From Malaciobacter molluscorum LMG 25693 (lineage in GTDB: Bacteria > Campylobacterota > Campylobacteria > Campylobacterales > Arcobacteraceae): 64,000 nucleotides of DNA. The stretch covers positions 2,046,001-2,110,000 of the forward strand of contig NZ_CP032098.1 in assembly GCF_003544935.1 (NCBI RefSeq), in the 5' to 3' direction. A program made the translations under genes and the position numbers. Of this stretch, positions 27,900 to 37,834 are shown in pieces. The notes beneath the pieces were generated by a model, which saw only the letters and a program-made list of their open reading frames with translations, searched no databases and was not told where the DNA came from. Position 1 is the stretch's first letter. Every line of letters begins with the position of its first letter.

Positions 27900-29465
27900 A
27901 TGAAAAATAAATACATAACAGACTATGAAATAGGTCAAGATAATCTACAAAAATTTGGATTAGATGTACATAATCCCGTATTTATAATAAGTGCTTTAAT
28001 TGTATTAGCATTTGTTATAGTTACTCTTATTTATCCATCTCAAGCAAAAGATATATTAGATAATGCAAAATTATGGTCAATTATTCATTTTGATTGGTTA
28101 TTTATGTTATCAAGTAATATCTTTGTAATATTTTGTATTGCACTAATATTTTTACCAGTTGGTAAAATTAGAATTGGAGGAAAAGATTCAAAACCTGAAT
28201 TTTCTACTATTTCTTGGTTTTCTATGCTATTTGCAGCAGGAATGGGTATTGGATTAATGTTTTGGTCAGTAGCAGAACCTGTTGCTTATTACACTGGATG
28301 GTGGTACACTCCATTAAATGTTACAGCAGATACACAAAAAGCGCAAGACCTGGCAATGGGTGCAACTATGTTTCACTGGGGACTTCATCCTTGGGCAATA
28401 TATGCAATTGTTGGTTTATCTTTAGCATTTTTTTCGTATAGTAAAAAGTTACCACTTACAATGAGATCTGCTTTTTATCCAATTTTAGGAGAAAAAGTTT
28501 GGGGCTGGCCAGGACATATAATTGATATTTTAGCAGTCTTCGCAACTATTTTCGGACTTGCAACATCATTAGGTCTTGGATCACAACAAGTTGCATCAGG
28601 ACTTAATTTTTTATTTGATACAAGTAAAGGAATAAATACTCAAATTTTAATTATTATAGGTATTACTGGAATTGCTGTAATTTCAGTTGTTAGAGGATTA
28701 GAAGGTGGAGTAAAAGTATTAAGTAATCTAAATATAATCTTAGCATTTATTTTAATTGTATTTCTTATTGCAGTAGGTCCAACAATAAGTATATTTAAAG
28801 GTTTTTTTGAAACGGTAAGTGATTATGCAACAAATTTTGTAAGTTTAGCTAACTTCATTGATAGAAAAGATCAAAATTGGTTTCATGATTGGACTATTTT
28901 TTATTGGGCATGGTGGATTGCATGGTCACCATTTGTAGGAATGTTTATAGCAAGAGTTTCAAAAGGTAGAACGGTAAGAGAATTTTTAATAGCTGTTTTA
29001 TTAATTCCTACATTAATTACTTCAATATGGATGAGTGCATTTGGAACAACAGCAATTAACCAAGTAATTAATCACACAGGCGAGCTTGCAAATGGATTAA
29101 CAGATAAATCTTTAGCGATGTTTCAAATGTTAGAAAGCTTACCTTTATCTTCAATTACTTCAGTAATTGCTATATTTTTAGTAATTGTATTTTTTGTTAC
29201 TTCTTCAGATTCAGGCTCACTTGTTATTGATAGTATTACAGCAGGTGGTAAGCTTGATGCACCTACACCACAAAGAGTATTTTGGGCATTAATTGAAGGT
29301 GGAGTTGCTATTTCATTATTATACATTGGTGGTAAAAAAGCATTAGATGCACTTCAAGCTGGTTCAATTACAACAGCTTTACCATTTACAATAATTTTAT
29401 TAATTATGTGTTTTAGTTTGTACAAAGGTTTAAAAACTGAGTTACCAACAAAACCACTAAAATAA
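27900..29465 (+). CDS. BCCT-family betaine/choline/carnitine transporter
   Basis: A 521-residue sodium- or proton-coupled inner-membrane importer of trimethylammonium compounds, normally for osmoprotection. Twelve hydrophobic segments are evident. Family motifs: AAGMGIGLMFWSVAEPVAYY, TMFHWGLHPWAIYA, and FYWAWWIAWSPFVGMFIARV, whose aromatic cluster builds the substrate cage. The start at 27900 follows AGGAG by 4 nt; 14 upstream codons are open but unlikely to be used. A TATAAT at 27875-27880 may be its -10 box. It is alone between two terminators. Confidence 0.94.
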   Translation: MKNKYITDYEIGQDNLQKFGLDVHNPVFIISALIVLAFVIVTLIYPSQAKDILDNAKLWSIIHFDWLFMLSSNIFVIFCIALIFLPVGKIRIGGKDSKPEFSTISWFSMLFAAGMGIGLMFWSVAEPVAYYTGWWYTPLNVTADTQKAQDLAMGATMFHWGLHPWAIYAIVGLSLAFFSYSKKLPLTMRSAFYPILGEKVWGWPGHIIDILAVFATIFGLATSLGLGSQQVASGLNFLFDTSKGINTQILIIIGITGIAVISVVRGLEGGVKVLSNLNIILAFILIVFLIAVGPTISIFKGFFETVSDYATNFVSLANFIDRKDQNWFHDWTIFYWAWWIAWSPFVGMFIARVSKGRTVREFLIAVLLIPTLITSIWMSAFGTTAINQVINHTGELANGLTDKSLAMFQMLESLPLSSITSVIAIFLVIVFFVTSSDSGSLVIDSITAGGKLDAPTPQRVFWALIEGGVAISLLYIGGKKALDALQAGSITTALPFTIILLIMCFSLYKGLKTELPTKPLK

Positions 29466-29488
29466 AAGTAGCAATTGCTACTTTTATT
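29461..29488. terminator. bidirectional intrinsic terminator
   Basis: AATAAAAGTAGC and its complement (12 bp) flank an AATT loop, directly between the convergent BCCT and folE genes. It overlaps the last bases of folE and the end of the transporter stop. Confidence 0.85.
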
Positions 29489-30059
29489 ATTTATTAAAAG
29501 AAGAAGATACTATTGATAAAAATTCATCTTTTGTTTTTTTATTTTGTTTAAATAATCCTCTTAGTGCAGAAGTTACAGTAGTTGAACATATTTTTTCAAC
29601 TCCTCTCATTTCCATACACATATGTCTTGCATCAATTATCACAGCAACACCTTTTGGTTTTAATGCATCATTTAGTGCATCACAAATTTGTTCTGTTAAT
29701 TGCTCTTGAATTTGTAATCTTCTTGCAAAAATATCAACAACTCTTGGAATTTTACTAAGTCCAACAACTTTTCCATCTGGGATATATGCAACATGTGCTT
29801 TACCAATAATTGGTAACATATGATGTTCACATTGGCTATAAAACTCAATATCTTTAATTACAACCATCTCATCATTTGTACTTGTAAATAATGCAGAGTT
29901 GATTACCTCTTTTGGGTCTTGATTATATCCACCACACATAAATTCAAAAGCTTTTCTAACTCTACTTGGAGTTTTTTCTAAACCTTCTCTATTTACATCT
30001 TCACCAACATATTCAAGAATTTTTTTTATTGAATCTTCAAACTCTTTTTCACTTACCAT
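29487..30059 (-). CDS. folE: GTP cyclohydrolase I
   Basis: FolE converts GTP to 7,8-dihydroneopterin triphosphate, the entry to folate and, in many bacteria, queuosine. 190 residues, normal length. Zinc and substrate motifs: [40 protein letters not shown] and [19 protein letters not shown] sits 6 nt before the ATG. It follows the last gene of the secretion-like operon by 10 nt and may be co-transcribed with it, though functionally unrelated. Confidence 0.97.
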   Translation of the reverse strand: MVSEKEFEDSIKKILEYVGEDVNREGLEKTPSRVRKAFEFMCGGYNQDPKEVINSALFTSTNDEMVVIKDIEFYSQCEHHMLPIIGKAHVAYIPDGKVVGLSKIPRVVDIFARRLQIQEQLTEQICDALNDALKPKGVAVIIDARHMCMEMRGVEKICSTTVTSALRGLFKQNKKTKDEFLSIVSSSFNK

Positions 30060-30069
30060 CAAATTTCCT

Positions 30070-31248
30070 TTAATACTTTATCATATCACTCATACTCCAC
30101 ATTGGTACAAATATTGCTACAATCAACCAAAGTATTAATCCCATAATAAGAATAAATACAAAAGGTTGTATCCAAAAGGATAGTGATTTTACTCTATTTT
30201 CATATCTTTTTTTATAAATTTTCTCTATTTCAAAAGTGACTACACTCATATTATTTGATTTTTCGCCTGTTTGTATTAAATTTAATACAATATCATCAAA
30301 TAAATTAGAGTATTCACATGCAAAACTAATAGTTTTACCACTTTTTAATAGATTTTCAATGAGCGATATTTTATCTAAAACATATTTGTTTTTAATTAAA
30401 CTATTTGCACTATTTAAGGTATCATGAAATTCATAATTGGCTTTTTGCAAAATATTAATAACTATAAAAAGTCTATATAATTCAAAACTTTTCAACAGTG
30501 AACTAATAAATAAAATCTTTGTAAATATGATTTTATGTATAAAAAACTCAAACTTTGTATTAATTTTATAAAAAAACGTAATTATAAAAATAACAGATAA
30601 AAAACTACTAAATATTAAAAATATATTATTTTCTAAAATATTTTTTAATGAAAAGAGTAAAGTTGTAGCAATGTTTGCATTAATACTATTTGAGTTTAAT
30701 AAAGTCTCAAAAGTTGGTAATACAAAAGAAAATATACAAAAAAATGAAAAGAACAGTGTTAATAATAAGATAAAAGGGTATGAAAATGCTTTTTTCAACT
30801 CATTTTTCATTTTTAATTCAAATTGCAATAATTTTACAAATGTATTTATTGCTATATTTATATTACCTTTTTTATTTATTAATAAAAAAAACTTTTTAAT
30901 TGATTTATCAATAATATAGTTTTCATATTTTATATTTAAACCTTTACCACTTTTTATAGAATCTAATAACTCTTTACAAAATCTTTTTAGTGTTATCTCT
31001 TTTCTATTTTTATACAAAATTTCTAAAGCTTCATTAATATTAATATTTGCTTGTAACATCATATCTAATTCATAAAAGAGTTGATATATTTGGCTGTTTG
31101 TAATTTTTTTTCTAATAATGGTTGTAAAATCAATTCTTTTATATATTTTAATACTATTTTTAGGTAAATTTTCAAATGTTATATTATCTTCATTTACAAG
31201 TTTTGAATGAAGTTTATTATCTTTTTGATAAACAACTTTATACTTCAT
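30070..31248 (-). CDS. type II secretion/competence inner-membrane protein (GspF/PilC/CtsF-like)
   Basis: A 392-residue polytopic protein with two GspF repeats: the first around residues 60-180 ([20 protein letters not shown]), the second around 260-390 ([22 protein letters not shown] and [20 protein letters not shown]), each followed by hydrophobic helices. GspF proteins anchor and couple the assembly ATPase in type II secretion, type IV pili and the Campylobacter Cts DNA-uptake system. It overlaps the ATPase gene by 11 nt. Assignment to competence is inferred from order (E then F). Confidence 0.87.
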   Translation of the reverse strand: MKYKVVYQKDNKLHSKLVNEDNITFENLPKNSIKIYKRIDFTTIIRKKITNSQIYQLFYELDMMLQANININEALEILYKNRKEITLKRFCKELLDSIKSGKGLNIKYENYIIDKSIKKFFLLINKKGNINIAINTFVKLLQFELKMKNELKKAFSYPFILLLTLFFSFFCIFSFVLPTFETLLNSNSINANIATTLLFSLKNILENNIFLIFSSFLSVIFIITFFYKINTKFEFFIHKIIFTKILFISSLLKSFELYRLFIVINILQKANYEFHDTLNSANSLIKNKYVLDKISLIENLLKSGKTISFACEYSNLFDDIVLNLIQTGEKSNNMSVVTFEIEKIYKKRYENRVKSLSFWIQPFVFILIMGLILWLIVAIFVPMWSMSDMIKY

Positions 31249-32614
31249 TTTCAAAACCTAAAACATTATACACTTCTTCTAAGGTTGTCATTTGTTTTTT
31301 TGATTTTAATTTTCCATCAAAATATATATCTTTATAATCATTTTGTTTTAAATACTCTTTATATTCTAATAATGCTGCATTTTTAGATATTAAAGAACTT
31401 ATCTTATTATCAACTTCTAAAAATTCACAAAGAGTTGTTCTTCCTTTGTATTTTGTGTAATTACATTTTTTACAACCTTTAAAATTACAATATGGACATA
31501 ACTGTAAAACCAATCTTTGATAAAAAATATATTTTAAAGTAGAACTTAGTAAAAAATTTTGAGGATTTAAATCAATTAATCTATTAATTGCATTTAATGC
31601 AGAATTTGAATGAATTGTAGATAAAACCAAATGTCCAGTTAAAGAGGCTTGTATTGCTATTTGTAAAGATAAAGTATCTCTTATCTCACCAATAAAAATA
31701 ATATCTGGATCTTGTCTTAATATACTTTTTAATACAGTGGAAAAACCAAGACCTATTTTTTCATTTATATTTATTTGAGTTATACCTTCTAATTTATACT
31801 CAACAGGATCTTCAACAGTAATTATCTTTTTATTTTCTAAATCAAAATTCTCTAATAATGAATAAAGAGTTGTTGTCTTACCACTTCCAGTAGGACCACA
31901 AATTAAAATTAAACCTTGTGTTAGATTTCTTAAATTATCTAATTTTTTATAAATATGAGAAGAGAATCCCAAATCAGAAAGTGTTTTTTTATTATCACTA
32001 TTTTCTAAAATCCTAAATACAATTGATTCACCTAATATAGTAGGCATTATTGATATTCTAAAATCATACTTTTTATTATCTACTATTTGTGATATTCTAC
32101 TGTCTAAAGATTTTCTATACTCCGTAATATCAAGATTTGATTTTAATTTAATAAATGAACTTAAAATCTTATATAATTTTATATCAAAATTTATAATATG
32201 TTTTAGTTTACCATCAATCCTAAATCTAATACTCAATAATTTTTCATTAGCCTCAATATGTATATCACTTGAGTTTTTCTCAACTGCAAACTCTAAAAGT
32301 AAACTAAAAAACTCTTCAATAAAATTTTGTTCAAAATCTTTTTGTTCTATGCATTTTTTAGATAAATCAAAAAGTTTTACTCTTTTATCAAAATCACTCA
32401 AATAAAAAAGAAGATTTTGTTTCTTTATATTAATAAATTTAATAAGATTAAAAAAGCACTTTTTTGCAAAACTTATATCAGAATCATTACATATAGCACA
32501 ATTTGAATATATATCATCTTCAAATAACGGTAAAACTAACTTCTGTTCTAAAGCATTTAAATCATATTTTTTAATAAAATTATAATCAAGTATATAGTGT
32601 GTAAGGTTTTCCAT
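31238..32614 (-). CDS. assembly ATPase of type II secretion/competence (GspE/PilB/CtsE-like)
   Basis: A 458-residue cytoplasmic hexameric ATPase that powers pseudopilus assembly. It has the DIHIEANEKLLSIRFRIDGK motif, Walker A LICGPTGSGKTTTLYSLLEN, Asp box ITVEDPVEYKLEGITQININ, Walker B DPDIIFIGEIRDTLSLQIAI, His box GHLVLSTIHSNSALNAI, and the zinc tetracysteine CPYCNFKGCKKC. The start at 32614 has AGGAG 6 nt upstream. Shorter at the N-terminus than GspE of Proteobacteria. It follows two small membrane genes, as ctsE follows ctsP/ctsX in Campylobacter. Confidence 0.92.
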   Translation of the reverse strand: MENLTHYILDYNFIKKYDLNALEQKLVLPLFEDDIYSNCAICNDSDISFAKKCFFNLIKFINIKKQNLLFYLSDFDKRVKLFDLSKKCIEQKDFEQNFIEEFFSLLLEFAVEKNSSDIHIEANEKLLSIRFRIDGKLKHIINFDIKLYKILSSFIKLKSNLDITEYRKSLDSRISQIVDNKKYDFRISIMPTILGESIVFRILENSDNKKTLSDLGFSSHIYKKLDNLRNLTQGLILICGPTGSGKTTTLYSLLENFDLENKKIITVEDPVEYKLEGITQININEKIGLGFSTVLKSILRQDPDIIFIGEIRDTLSLQIAIQASLTGHLVLSTIHSNSALNAINRLIDLNPQNFLLSSTLKYIFYQRLVLQLCPYCNFKGCKKCNYTKYKGRTTLCEFLEVDNKISSLISKNAALLEYKEYLKQNDYKDIYFDGKLKSKKQMTTLEEVYNVLGFENEV

Positions 32615-32621
32615 AAATCTC

Positions 32622-33173
32622 CTAGTTATCCCAAGTTTTTTGTAAATATGAATGATTAAAAACAGTTGCATTTATTTTGTCGATTTTAATACTTTTATTT
32701 TCAGCTAAAAAAGCTAATTGAGGTATAAAATTTTTGATTTTTGATTTTTTATATTCTTTATTTGTAGAAATTGTCAAATTTAAAGTAAAATTCTCATTGT
32801 TAGTAATACTTAATTCTTGTATATTTATATACTTATCATAATTTTCAATATGATATAAAAGTTTTAATATTTTTTTTTGATTTGATGTAGCTTGTAAAGA
32901 TATTTCTTCATTCTCTTTTACTAAATTTTTAACTAAGATATTATTATTTTCACAATATCTACTAAAATCTTTTAATGTTTTCAAACTATCATAATGATAA
33001 CGCTTAAAGATTATTCTATTTTTTATGTTTTTTAAACTATTATTATTCGAAAAAAATAGAATATAAATAAAACATACACCTAAAAAAGGTAATAAAAATA
33101 ATTTTAGTTTCTGTAATTTATTTAAATCTTCTATTCTTTTTTCATATTTTATCAATAGTACATATAAGCTCAT
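32622..33173 (-). CDS. bitopic membrane protein, PilO/GspM-like by position
   Basis: A 183-residue protein with a short cytoplasmic N-terminus, one membrane helix (about residues 27-46, LFLLPFLGVCFIYILFF) and a periplasmic part of coiled and ferredoxin-like character (QKKILKLLYHIENYDKYINI, LTISTNKEYKKS). This layout and its place just before the ATPase gene fit the PilO/GspM or CtsX role of an inner-membrane platform component. Sequence alone does not prove the family. It overlaps the upstream gene by 32 nt. Confidence 0.7.
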   Translation of the reverse strand: MSLYVLLIKYEKRIEDLNKLQKLKLFLLPFLGVCFIYILFFSNNNSLKNIKNRIIFKRYHYDSLKTLKDFSRYCENNNILVKNLVKENEEISLQATSNQKKILKLLYHIENYDKYINIQELSITNNENFTLNLTISTNKEYKKSKIKNFIPQLAFLAENKSIKIDKINATVFNHSYLQKTWDN

Positions 33174-33957
33174 TTTTCTGCCTTTGTTTATTATAGATTA
33201 AAGATTTTACATCCACTTGATAGACTTTTGAATCTAAAAAATTATGAATTTTATTTATATTTTTAGCTGATAAATATATACAATATTGATTATTTTCATA
33301 AGAAATTTCATCTAAATTTAGATCATAACTATTGATAAGTTTCAATATATTTATTAAATCTACTACTTTATATTTATAATTACTTATTTGTTTTATATTT
33401 TTATGTATAACTTTTGGTTTTTCAATTCTATTTTCATTAGAGAAAAGATATAAAGTAAATATTGACATTATTGTTATTGAAAATAAAATTGTAAGATTAA
33501 AAAATGCAAAAGGCTTTATTATATTGTCATATATTATTTGCTTATTACTATTTTTAATAGTTTTTATATTTTTAATACTATTTATATTTAATTTTAATTT
33601 ATTTGATATTAAATGATTTATTTCATCTATACTCAAAGAGTAATTTATACTGTAAAAATAGTAAAATTTTGAATTTTTATAAACAAAGATATAAGATTTA
33701 TATATAAAAACTTCAAATTCTTTGTTGATACTTTGCAATAAATTAAAAAAAGGCAAATCATCTAAATAAATAATAATTTGATATGTCTTTATCTCTTTTA
33801 CAAAACTATAAAAAATATTGTATTTTTTATAATTAGTAAGATTAGATACTCTTAAATATGTAAAAATAAAATTTTTAATATTTTTCTTATTTACTTCTTC
33901 ATCTACAATTATATTTAATACGTAAAATTCAATCCTATCTATACAAAACTTTTCCAT
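33142..33957 (-). CDS. bitopic membrane protein, PilN/GspL-like by position
   Basis: A 271-residue protein: a cytoplasmic N-terminal domain of about 150 residues rich in beta strands, one membrane helix (about 152-172, FFNLTILFSITIMSIFTLYL), and a periplasmic C-terminal region with SAKNINKIHNFLDSKVYQVD. This matches GspL/PilM-N in layout, as expected first in an L-M-E-F order. No clear family motif is seen. It overlaps the next gene by 32 nt, so coupling is likely. Confidence 0.66.
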   Translation of the reverse strand: MEKFCIDRIEFYVLNIIVDEEVNKKNIKNFIFTYLRVSNLTNYKKYNIFYSFVKEIKTYQIIIYLDDLPFFNLLQSINKEFEVFIYKSYIFVYKNSKFYYFYSINYSLSIDEINHLISNKLKLNINSIKNIKTIKNSNKQIIYDNIIKPFAFFNLTILFSITIMSIFTLYLFSNENRIEKPKVIHKNIKQISNYKYKVVDLINILKLINSYDLNLDEISYENNQYCIYLSAKNINKIHNFLDSKVYQVDVKSLIYNKQRQKNELICTIDKI

Positions 33958-33994
33958 AAAAAAAAGTCTAGCATAAAATAATTAAAATAATTAT

Positions 33995-35362
33995 TTATTT
34001 ACGTACACTATTTAAAAATCTTTGACTTGCAAATTTATGTTCTACTATTGGTTTAGGATAATTTTCTATTTCATTATTAAATAAAAAGTTTTCATCATGT
34101 AAATATTTTGCTTTAATATCTTTCAAAAAAGGAAGATGCATTTTTATATAATTGGCATCTTTATCAAACTTTTTACTTTGTGAATATGGATTAAAAATTC
34201 TAAAATATGGTTGCGCATCTATTCCAGTGCTTGAACTCCACTGCCAAGAAAGAATATTTGAAGCAGCATCATAATCCATCAAATATTTTGCAAAAAACTG
34301 CTCACCTTTTTGCCAAGGGAGAAGTAAATGTTTACAAAAAAATGAAGCTACTATCATTCTTACACGATTGTGCATATTTCCAGTTGTAATTAGCTCACTT
34401 ATTCCTGCATCAACAATTGGAATTCCTGTATTTGCAGTTATAAAACTATTATAATAATCTTCATTAAACTCATAGTTTATACATTTTCTAAAATCCTTTG
34501 TATGCAAAATTGGAAAATGATAAAGTAAATAAGCATAATAATCACGAAATACCAGTTGTCTAAAAAAGCCTTCTGTTTCAAAACCTAATTTTTTAAGTTT
34601 TATCAACTCTCTTAAAATAGCTCTAATACTAATAGTTCCAAATCTTAAATCAACACTTAAATTTGAAGTTGCTTGTTCATATACATAATCTCTTCTTTCA
34701 ATATATGAAGCTATCTTATCTTTTAGTCTTGAAAGCTTTACTTTTGAATCTTCATAAACGATACTATTTTTTTTAAAATTTATAGATGCTATAGCAAAAG
34801 GTTTTAATATAATAGTTTGATTTTCTATTTCATGGATTTTATCTATATTTTCAAAATTACTTAACTTTGAATTTGAAAACTCATACTTTAAAGCATGCTC
34901 TTTTGTATATAAAGTTTTTGCAAGTTTATAATAAGGAGCAAATACTACATAAGCACTAGCATCTGCTTTTAATACTTCATTTGGCTCATAAATATAACAA
35001 TCATTTAATCTGTGTAAAGTAAGTAACTCTTCTACTTTTTTATCTCTTGCAAGTGCATAGTTATCATAATCTACACTTGCATAAACTTCTTCATATCCTA
35101 AACTTTTCAAATAAACAAATACATCAACTACCTCAGCATAAAATACAACTAATTCTAAACCTATTTTTTGTAAAGATATTTTTAATTTTTCTATTTGTTT
35201 AAAAATAAAATCAACTCTTTTATCATCTTTTTGAAGTGACTTTAAAATTGCTTTATCAAAAATAAATATAGGTAAAACCTCTTTTGCTTTTATAGATAAA
35301 AGAATAGAGTCTTCTACTCGCAAATCTCTTCTAAACCAAAGTATCGTCTTTTTATTTTCCAC
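33995..35362 (-). CDS. phrB: deoxyribodipyrimidine photo-lyase
   Basis: A 455-residue class I CPD photolyase, which uses light and FADH- to split pyrimidine dimers. The N-terminal antenna domain opens with ILWFRRDLRVEDSILL; the FAD-binding C-terminal domain contains FRQLVFRDYYAYLLYHFP, TGNMHNRVRMIVASFF, and WQWSSSTGIDAQPYFRIFNP, with the conserved tryptophans. It overlaps the end of the TudS/YbgA-type gene by 11 nt. The YbgA domain also sits next to phrB in Escherichia coli. Confidence 0.96.
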   Translation of the reverse strand: MENKKTILWFRRDLRVEDSILLSIKAKEVLPIFIFDKAILKSLQKDDKRVDFIFKQIEKLKISLQKIGLELVVFYAEVVDVFVYLKSLGYEEVYASVDYDNYALARDKKVEELLTLHRLNDCYIYEPNEVLKADASAYVVFAPYYKLAKTLYTKEHALKYEFSNSKLSNFENIDKIHEIENQTIILKPFAIASINFKKNSIVYEDSKVKLSRLKDKIASYIERRDYVYEQATSNLSVDLRFGTISIRAILRELIKLKKLGFETEGFFRQLVFRDYYAYLLYHFPILHTKDFRKCINYEFNEDYYNSFITANTGIPIVDAGISELITTGNMHNRVRMIVASFFCKHLLLPWQKGEQFFAKYLMDYDAASNILSWQWSSSTGIDAQPYFRIFNPYSQSKKFDKDANYIKMHLPFLKDIKAKYLHDENFLFNNEIENYPKPIVEHKFASQRFLNSVRK

Positions 35363-36293
35363 TTTTCACATCACTTCTTAAAGCAAGTTCATCAGGATAT
35401 GGATGTAAAAACTTTTGTTTCAATAAAAAATCTTTATTATATTTAACACTTAGAAGTTTAATAAGTGCAATTACTGTTATCAAAGGAATTATCTTCTCTT
35501 TATATTGTTTTATAAGTTCTTGAAGTTCTTGTTTTTCTAAAGTTGTTAATTCTTTTTTAAAAAAGCCTGCCATATGTTCCAAAACATTTACAGTTTTACT
35601 TATTTTACTTTTTGTATCAATAGCTTGAATAAAAAGTTCACTATAATTTTTAACTACTTCTTCTAAAGGTTTATGTTCATGATTTGCTACAATTTTACCA
35701 AGTTCTCTATATAGGGTTTCATTTTTTGAGTGAAGTAAATATTTATATGAAGTATGAAATTCAACTATATCATTAAACTTTGAGATATTCTCTTCAAGTT
35801 TTTTCATATCATCATATGCAAATATTTGCATTACAAAGTTTTCTCTTAGCCAAGGGTCATTTAATCTTGCTTCTTCTTCTATTGCTATATACTTAAACTG
35901 TTCTTTACACATAGCAGCAAAAACACCATCTTTTTTACCTTGAGGCATACCTTTTTCATAATATTTAGTACTTCCAAAACCACAACTTGGAGATTTTGCT
36001 TTTAAAATTATTCCACAAATTGGTTGTTTTTTTATATTTTCTATCTCTTTTTTTGATGCATCAAAAACTTTAGTTGTTACATCTTCTTTAGAAAAAACAG
36101 TAGTAAGTTTCAGTTCATCATCATTTACTATTCTTATAGTCTCTCTTGGTGTTCCTAAAGCTAAATGTTCAGGACAAAAAGATGTAAATTGTGCATATTT
36201 AGCTAAAGTATTTAATATAAATCTATTTTTCTGATTAGTTCCATCATAACGAACATTATTCCCCAAAAGACAACTAGATACAGCTAATAACAT
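35352..36293 (-). CDS. DUF523-DUF1722 protein (TudS desulfidase/YbgA type)
   Basis: A 313-residue two-domain protein. The N-terminal DUF523 part (1-150) has the three cysteines expected for a [4Fe-4S] cluster in SSCLLGNNVRYDG (C8), SFCPEHL (C40) and SPSCGFGSTKYY (C104), with Glu42 and Ser103 next to them, as in thiouracil desulfidase TudS. The C-terminal DUF1722 part matches E. coli YbgA. The start at 36293 follows AAGGA by 7 nt. Probable role: removing sulfur from thiolated nucleobases. Its 11-nt overlap with the photolyase gene suggests a link to nucleic-acid photodamage, which is inference. Confidence 0.88.
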   Translation of the reverse strand: MLLAVSSCLLGNNVRYDGTNQKNRFILNTLAKYAQFTSFCPEHLALGTPRETIRIVNDDELKLTTVFSKEDVTTKVFDASKKEIENIKKQPICGIILKAKSPSCGFGSTKYYEKGMPQGKKDGVFAAMCKEQFKYIAIEEEARLNDPWLRENFVMQIFAYDDMKKLEENISKFNDIVEFHTSYKYLLHSKNETLYRELGKIVANHEHKPLEEVVKNYSELFIQAIDTKSKISKTVNVLEHMAGFFKKELTTLEKQELQELIKQYKEKIIPLITVIALIKLLSVKYNKDFLLKQKFLHPYPDELALRSDVKSGK

Positions 36294-36347
36294 AGAAAAT
36301 CCTTGTTTTATTAAGATTATAACATTATAAAAAAACAATTAATGCAA

Positions 36348-37127
36348 TTAAATTGTCTTTTTATTTACTTTATGATTTATTACTCCATTTCCCTTACCTA
36401 AATTTGGTGCTTTTAATATGGCTTCATACACATAATCTTTTGATATTTTTATTGAATCTTCGAGATTATGTCCCAATGTAAGATTTGCAGCAATTGCAGA
36501 AGATAAAGTGCAACCTGTTCCATGAAGATTTTTTGTTTCTAAATAATCAGTATGAAATGATTTTATCTCATTTTTTGTATACAAATAATCAATACAATAG
36601 TTAATACCATTTATTACTTTTTTATGTTTCTTTACTAAAACATTAGTCTTTAATTCTCTTAATTTGGTTAAATCATGAACTTCATTTTCATCATAATCAA
36701 ACAACTGTTTTGCTTCATACATATTAGGAGTAATAACTTTTGCATATTGACAAAAATCTTTTAACTCATTTATAGCTTCTGTTTCTAAAAGTGGTGACCC
36801 TGCTTTTGAGACAAATACAGGATCTAAAACAATTGGAATATCTAAATCTTTAATAACATCTTTTACTGTTTTTATAATCTCTTTATTAAACAACATTCCA
36901 ACTTTTATAGCTTTTATATCAAAATCTTCAAGTATTGAAATAATTTGTGATTTTACAAATGAAGCATTAACTTCATAAATATCTTTTACTCCAGTTGTAT
37001 TTTGTGCTGTTAAAACAGTTATAACTGAAGTTCCAAAAAGATCAAAAGCTTCAAATGTTTTTAAATCTGCTTGAATTCCTGCACCTCCACAAGAATCAGA
37101 ACCAGCAATACTTAAAACTGCATGCAT
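36348..37127 (-). CDS. thiD: hydroxymethylpyrimidine/phosphomethylpyrimidine kinase
   Basis: ThiD phosphorylates HMP twice for thiamine synthesis or salvage. 259 residues. Ribokinase-fold motifs: VLSIAGSDSCGGAGIQADLK at the N-terminus, GTSVITVLTAQNTTGV, ITPNMYEAKQL and the C-terminal LHGTGCTLSSAIAANLTLG anion hole. AAAGGAG precedes the start. It lies 14 nt after the LytTR regulator gene and 54 nt before the DUF523 gene. No other thiamine genes and no TPP riboswitch are visible nearby. Confidence 0.96.
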   Translation of the reverse strand: MHAVLSIAGSDSCGGAGIQADLKTFEAFDLFGTSVITVLTAQNTTGVKDIYEVNASFVKSQIISILEDFDIKAIKVGMLFNKEIIKTVKDVIKDLDIPIVLDPVFVSKAGSPLLETEAINELKDFCQYAKVITPNMYEAKQLFDYDENEVHDLTKLRELKTNVLVKKHKKVINGINYCIDYLYTKNEIKSFHTDYLETKNLHGTGCTLSSAIAANLTLGHNLEDSIKISKDYVYEAILKAPNLGKGNGVINHKVNKKTI

Positions 37128-37141
37128 AAATATACTCCTTT

Positions 37142-37834
37142 TTATTTTTCTACAAATTCTCTAAATTTTTTTGCACCATCTTTACTTGAAGTTACAGTAT
37201 CTTTTATATTAATAAAGAAAAATTCTATTTTACTTTGTTCATGCGTCTTCATACTCTTAATATAATCAAGATTTATTATATAAGAACGATGTATTCTAAA
37301 AAAATTAAATCCTTTTAATAAATCATCCATTTGAGAAATTTTTTTGCCATAATAGGAAAACCCATCTTTTGTTCTTAAAATAACCTCATTTAAATCAGCT
37401 TGAATATATACAATATCTTCTGGTTTTAATAAATAGGCTTCATCTCCATTTTTAGTTAAAAATTTTATTGATCTATTATCTAAAGCATAAGTAGTTGCTC
37501 TTTTTATACTATTTTGTAACTCATCTTTAGTATAAGGTTTAAGTAAATAATCAATTGCACCAACTTTAAATGCTTTCATTGCAAACTCTTCATATGCAGT
37601 TTGAAATATAATAAAAGCTTTAGAATTCTTTGAAAAAATATCTTGTGCTAAATCTAAACCATTTATATCAGGCATATTAATATCTAATATATAAATATCA
37701 AAATTATTTGATTCATCTAAAGAGTTAAATTCTTCAAAATTTGATGCTATTTCATAATCATAACTTAATTCATCAAGAAATCTTGATAGTCTTTTTAATG
37801 CTAATTTTTCATCATCCATTATTAATATTTTCAT
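37142..37834 (-). CDS. LytTR-family response regulator
   Basis: A 230-residue regulator: receiver with ILIMDDEKLALKRL and phosphoacceptor Asp in IYILDINMPD, conserved Lys in YLLKPY, then a LytTR DNA-binding domain from about residue 130 (DIVYIQADLNEVILRTKDG, FFRIHRSYIINLDYIK). Overlaps the LytS-like kinase gene by 23 nt, so they are a cognate pair. Targets unknown. Confidence 0.93.
   Translation of the reverse strand: MKILIMDDEKLALKRLSRFLDELSYDYEIASNFEEFNSLDESNNFDIYILDINMPDINGLDLAQDIFSKNSKAFIIFQTAYEEFAMKAFKVGAIDYLLKPYTKDELQNSIKRATTYALDNRSIKFLTKNGDEAYLLKPEDIVYIQADLNEVILRTKDGFSYYGKKISQMDDLLKGFNFFRIHRSYIINLDYIKSMKTHEQSKIEFFFINIKDTVTSSKDGAKKFREFVEK

Noticed and set aside
36240-37141. TPP riboswitch near thiD
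   Set aside because: The gap upstream of thiD is only 14 nt and there is no conserved TPP-aptamer core in the surrounding sequence.
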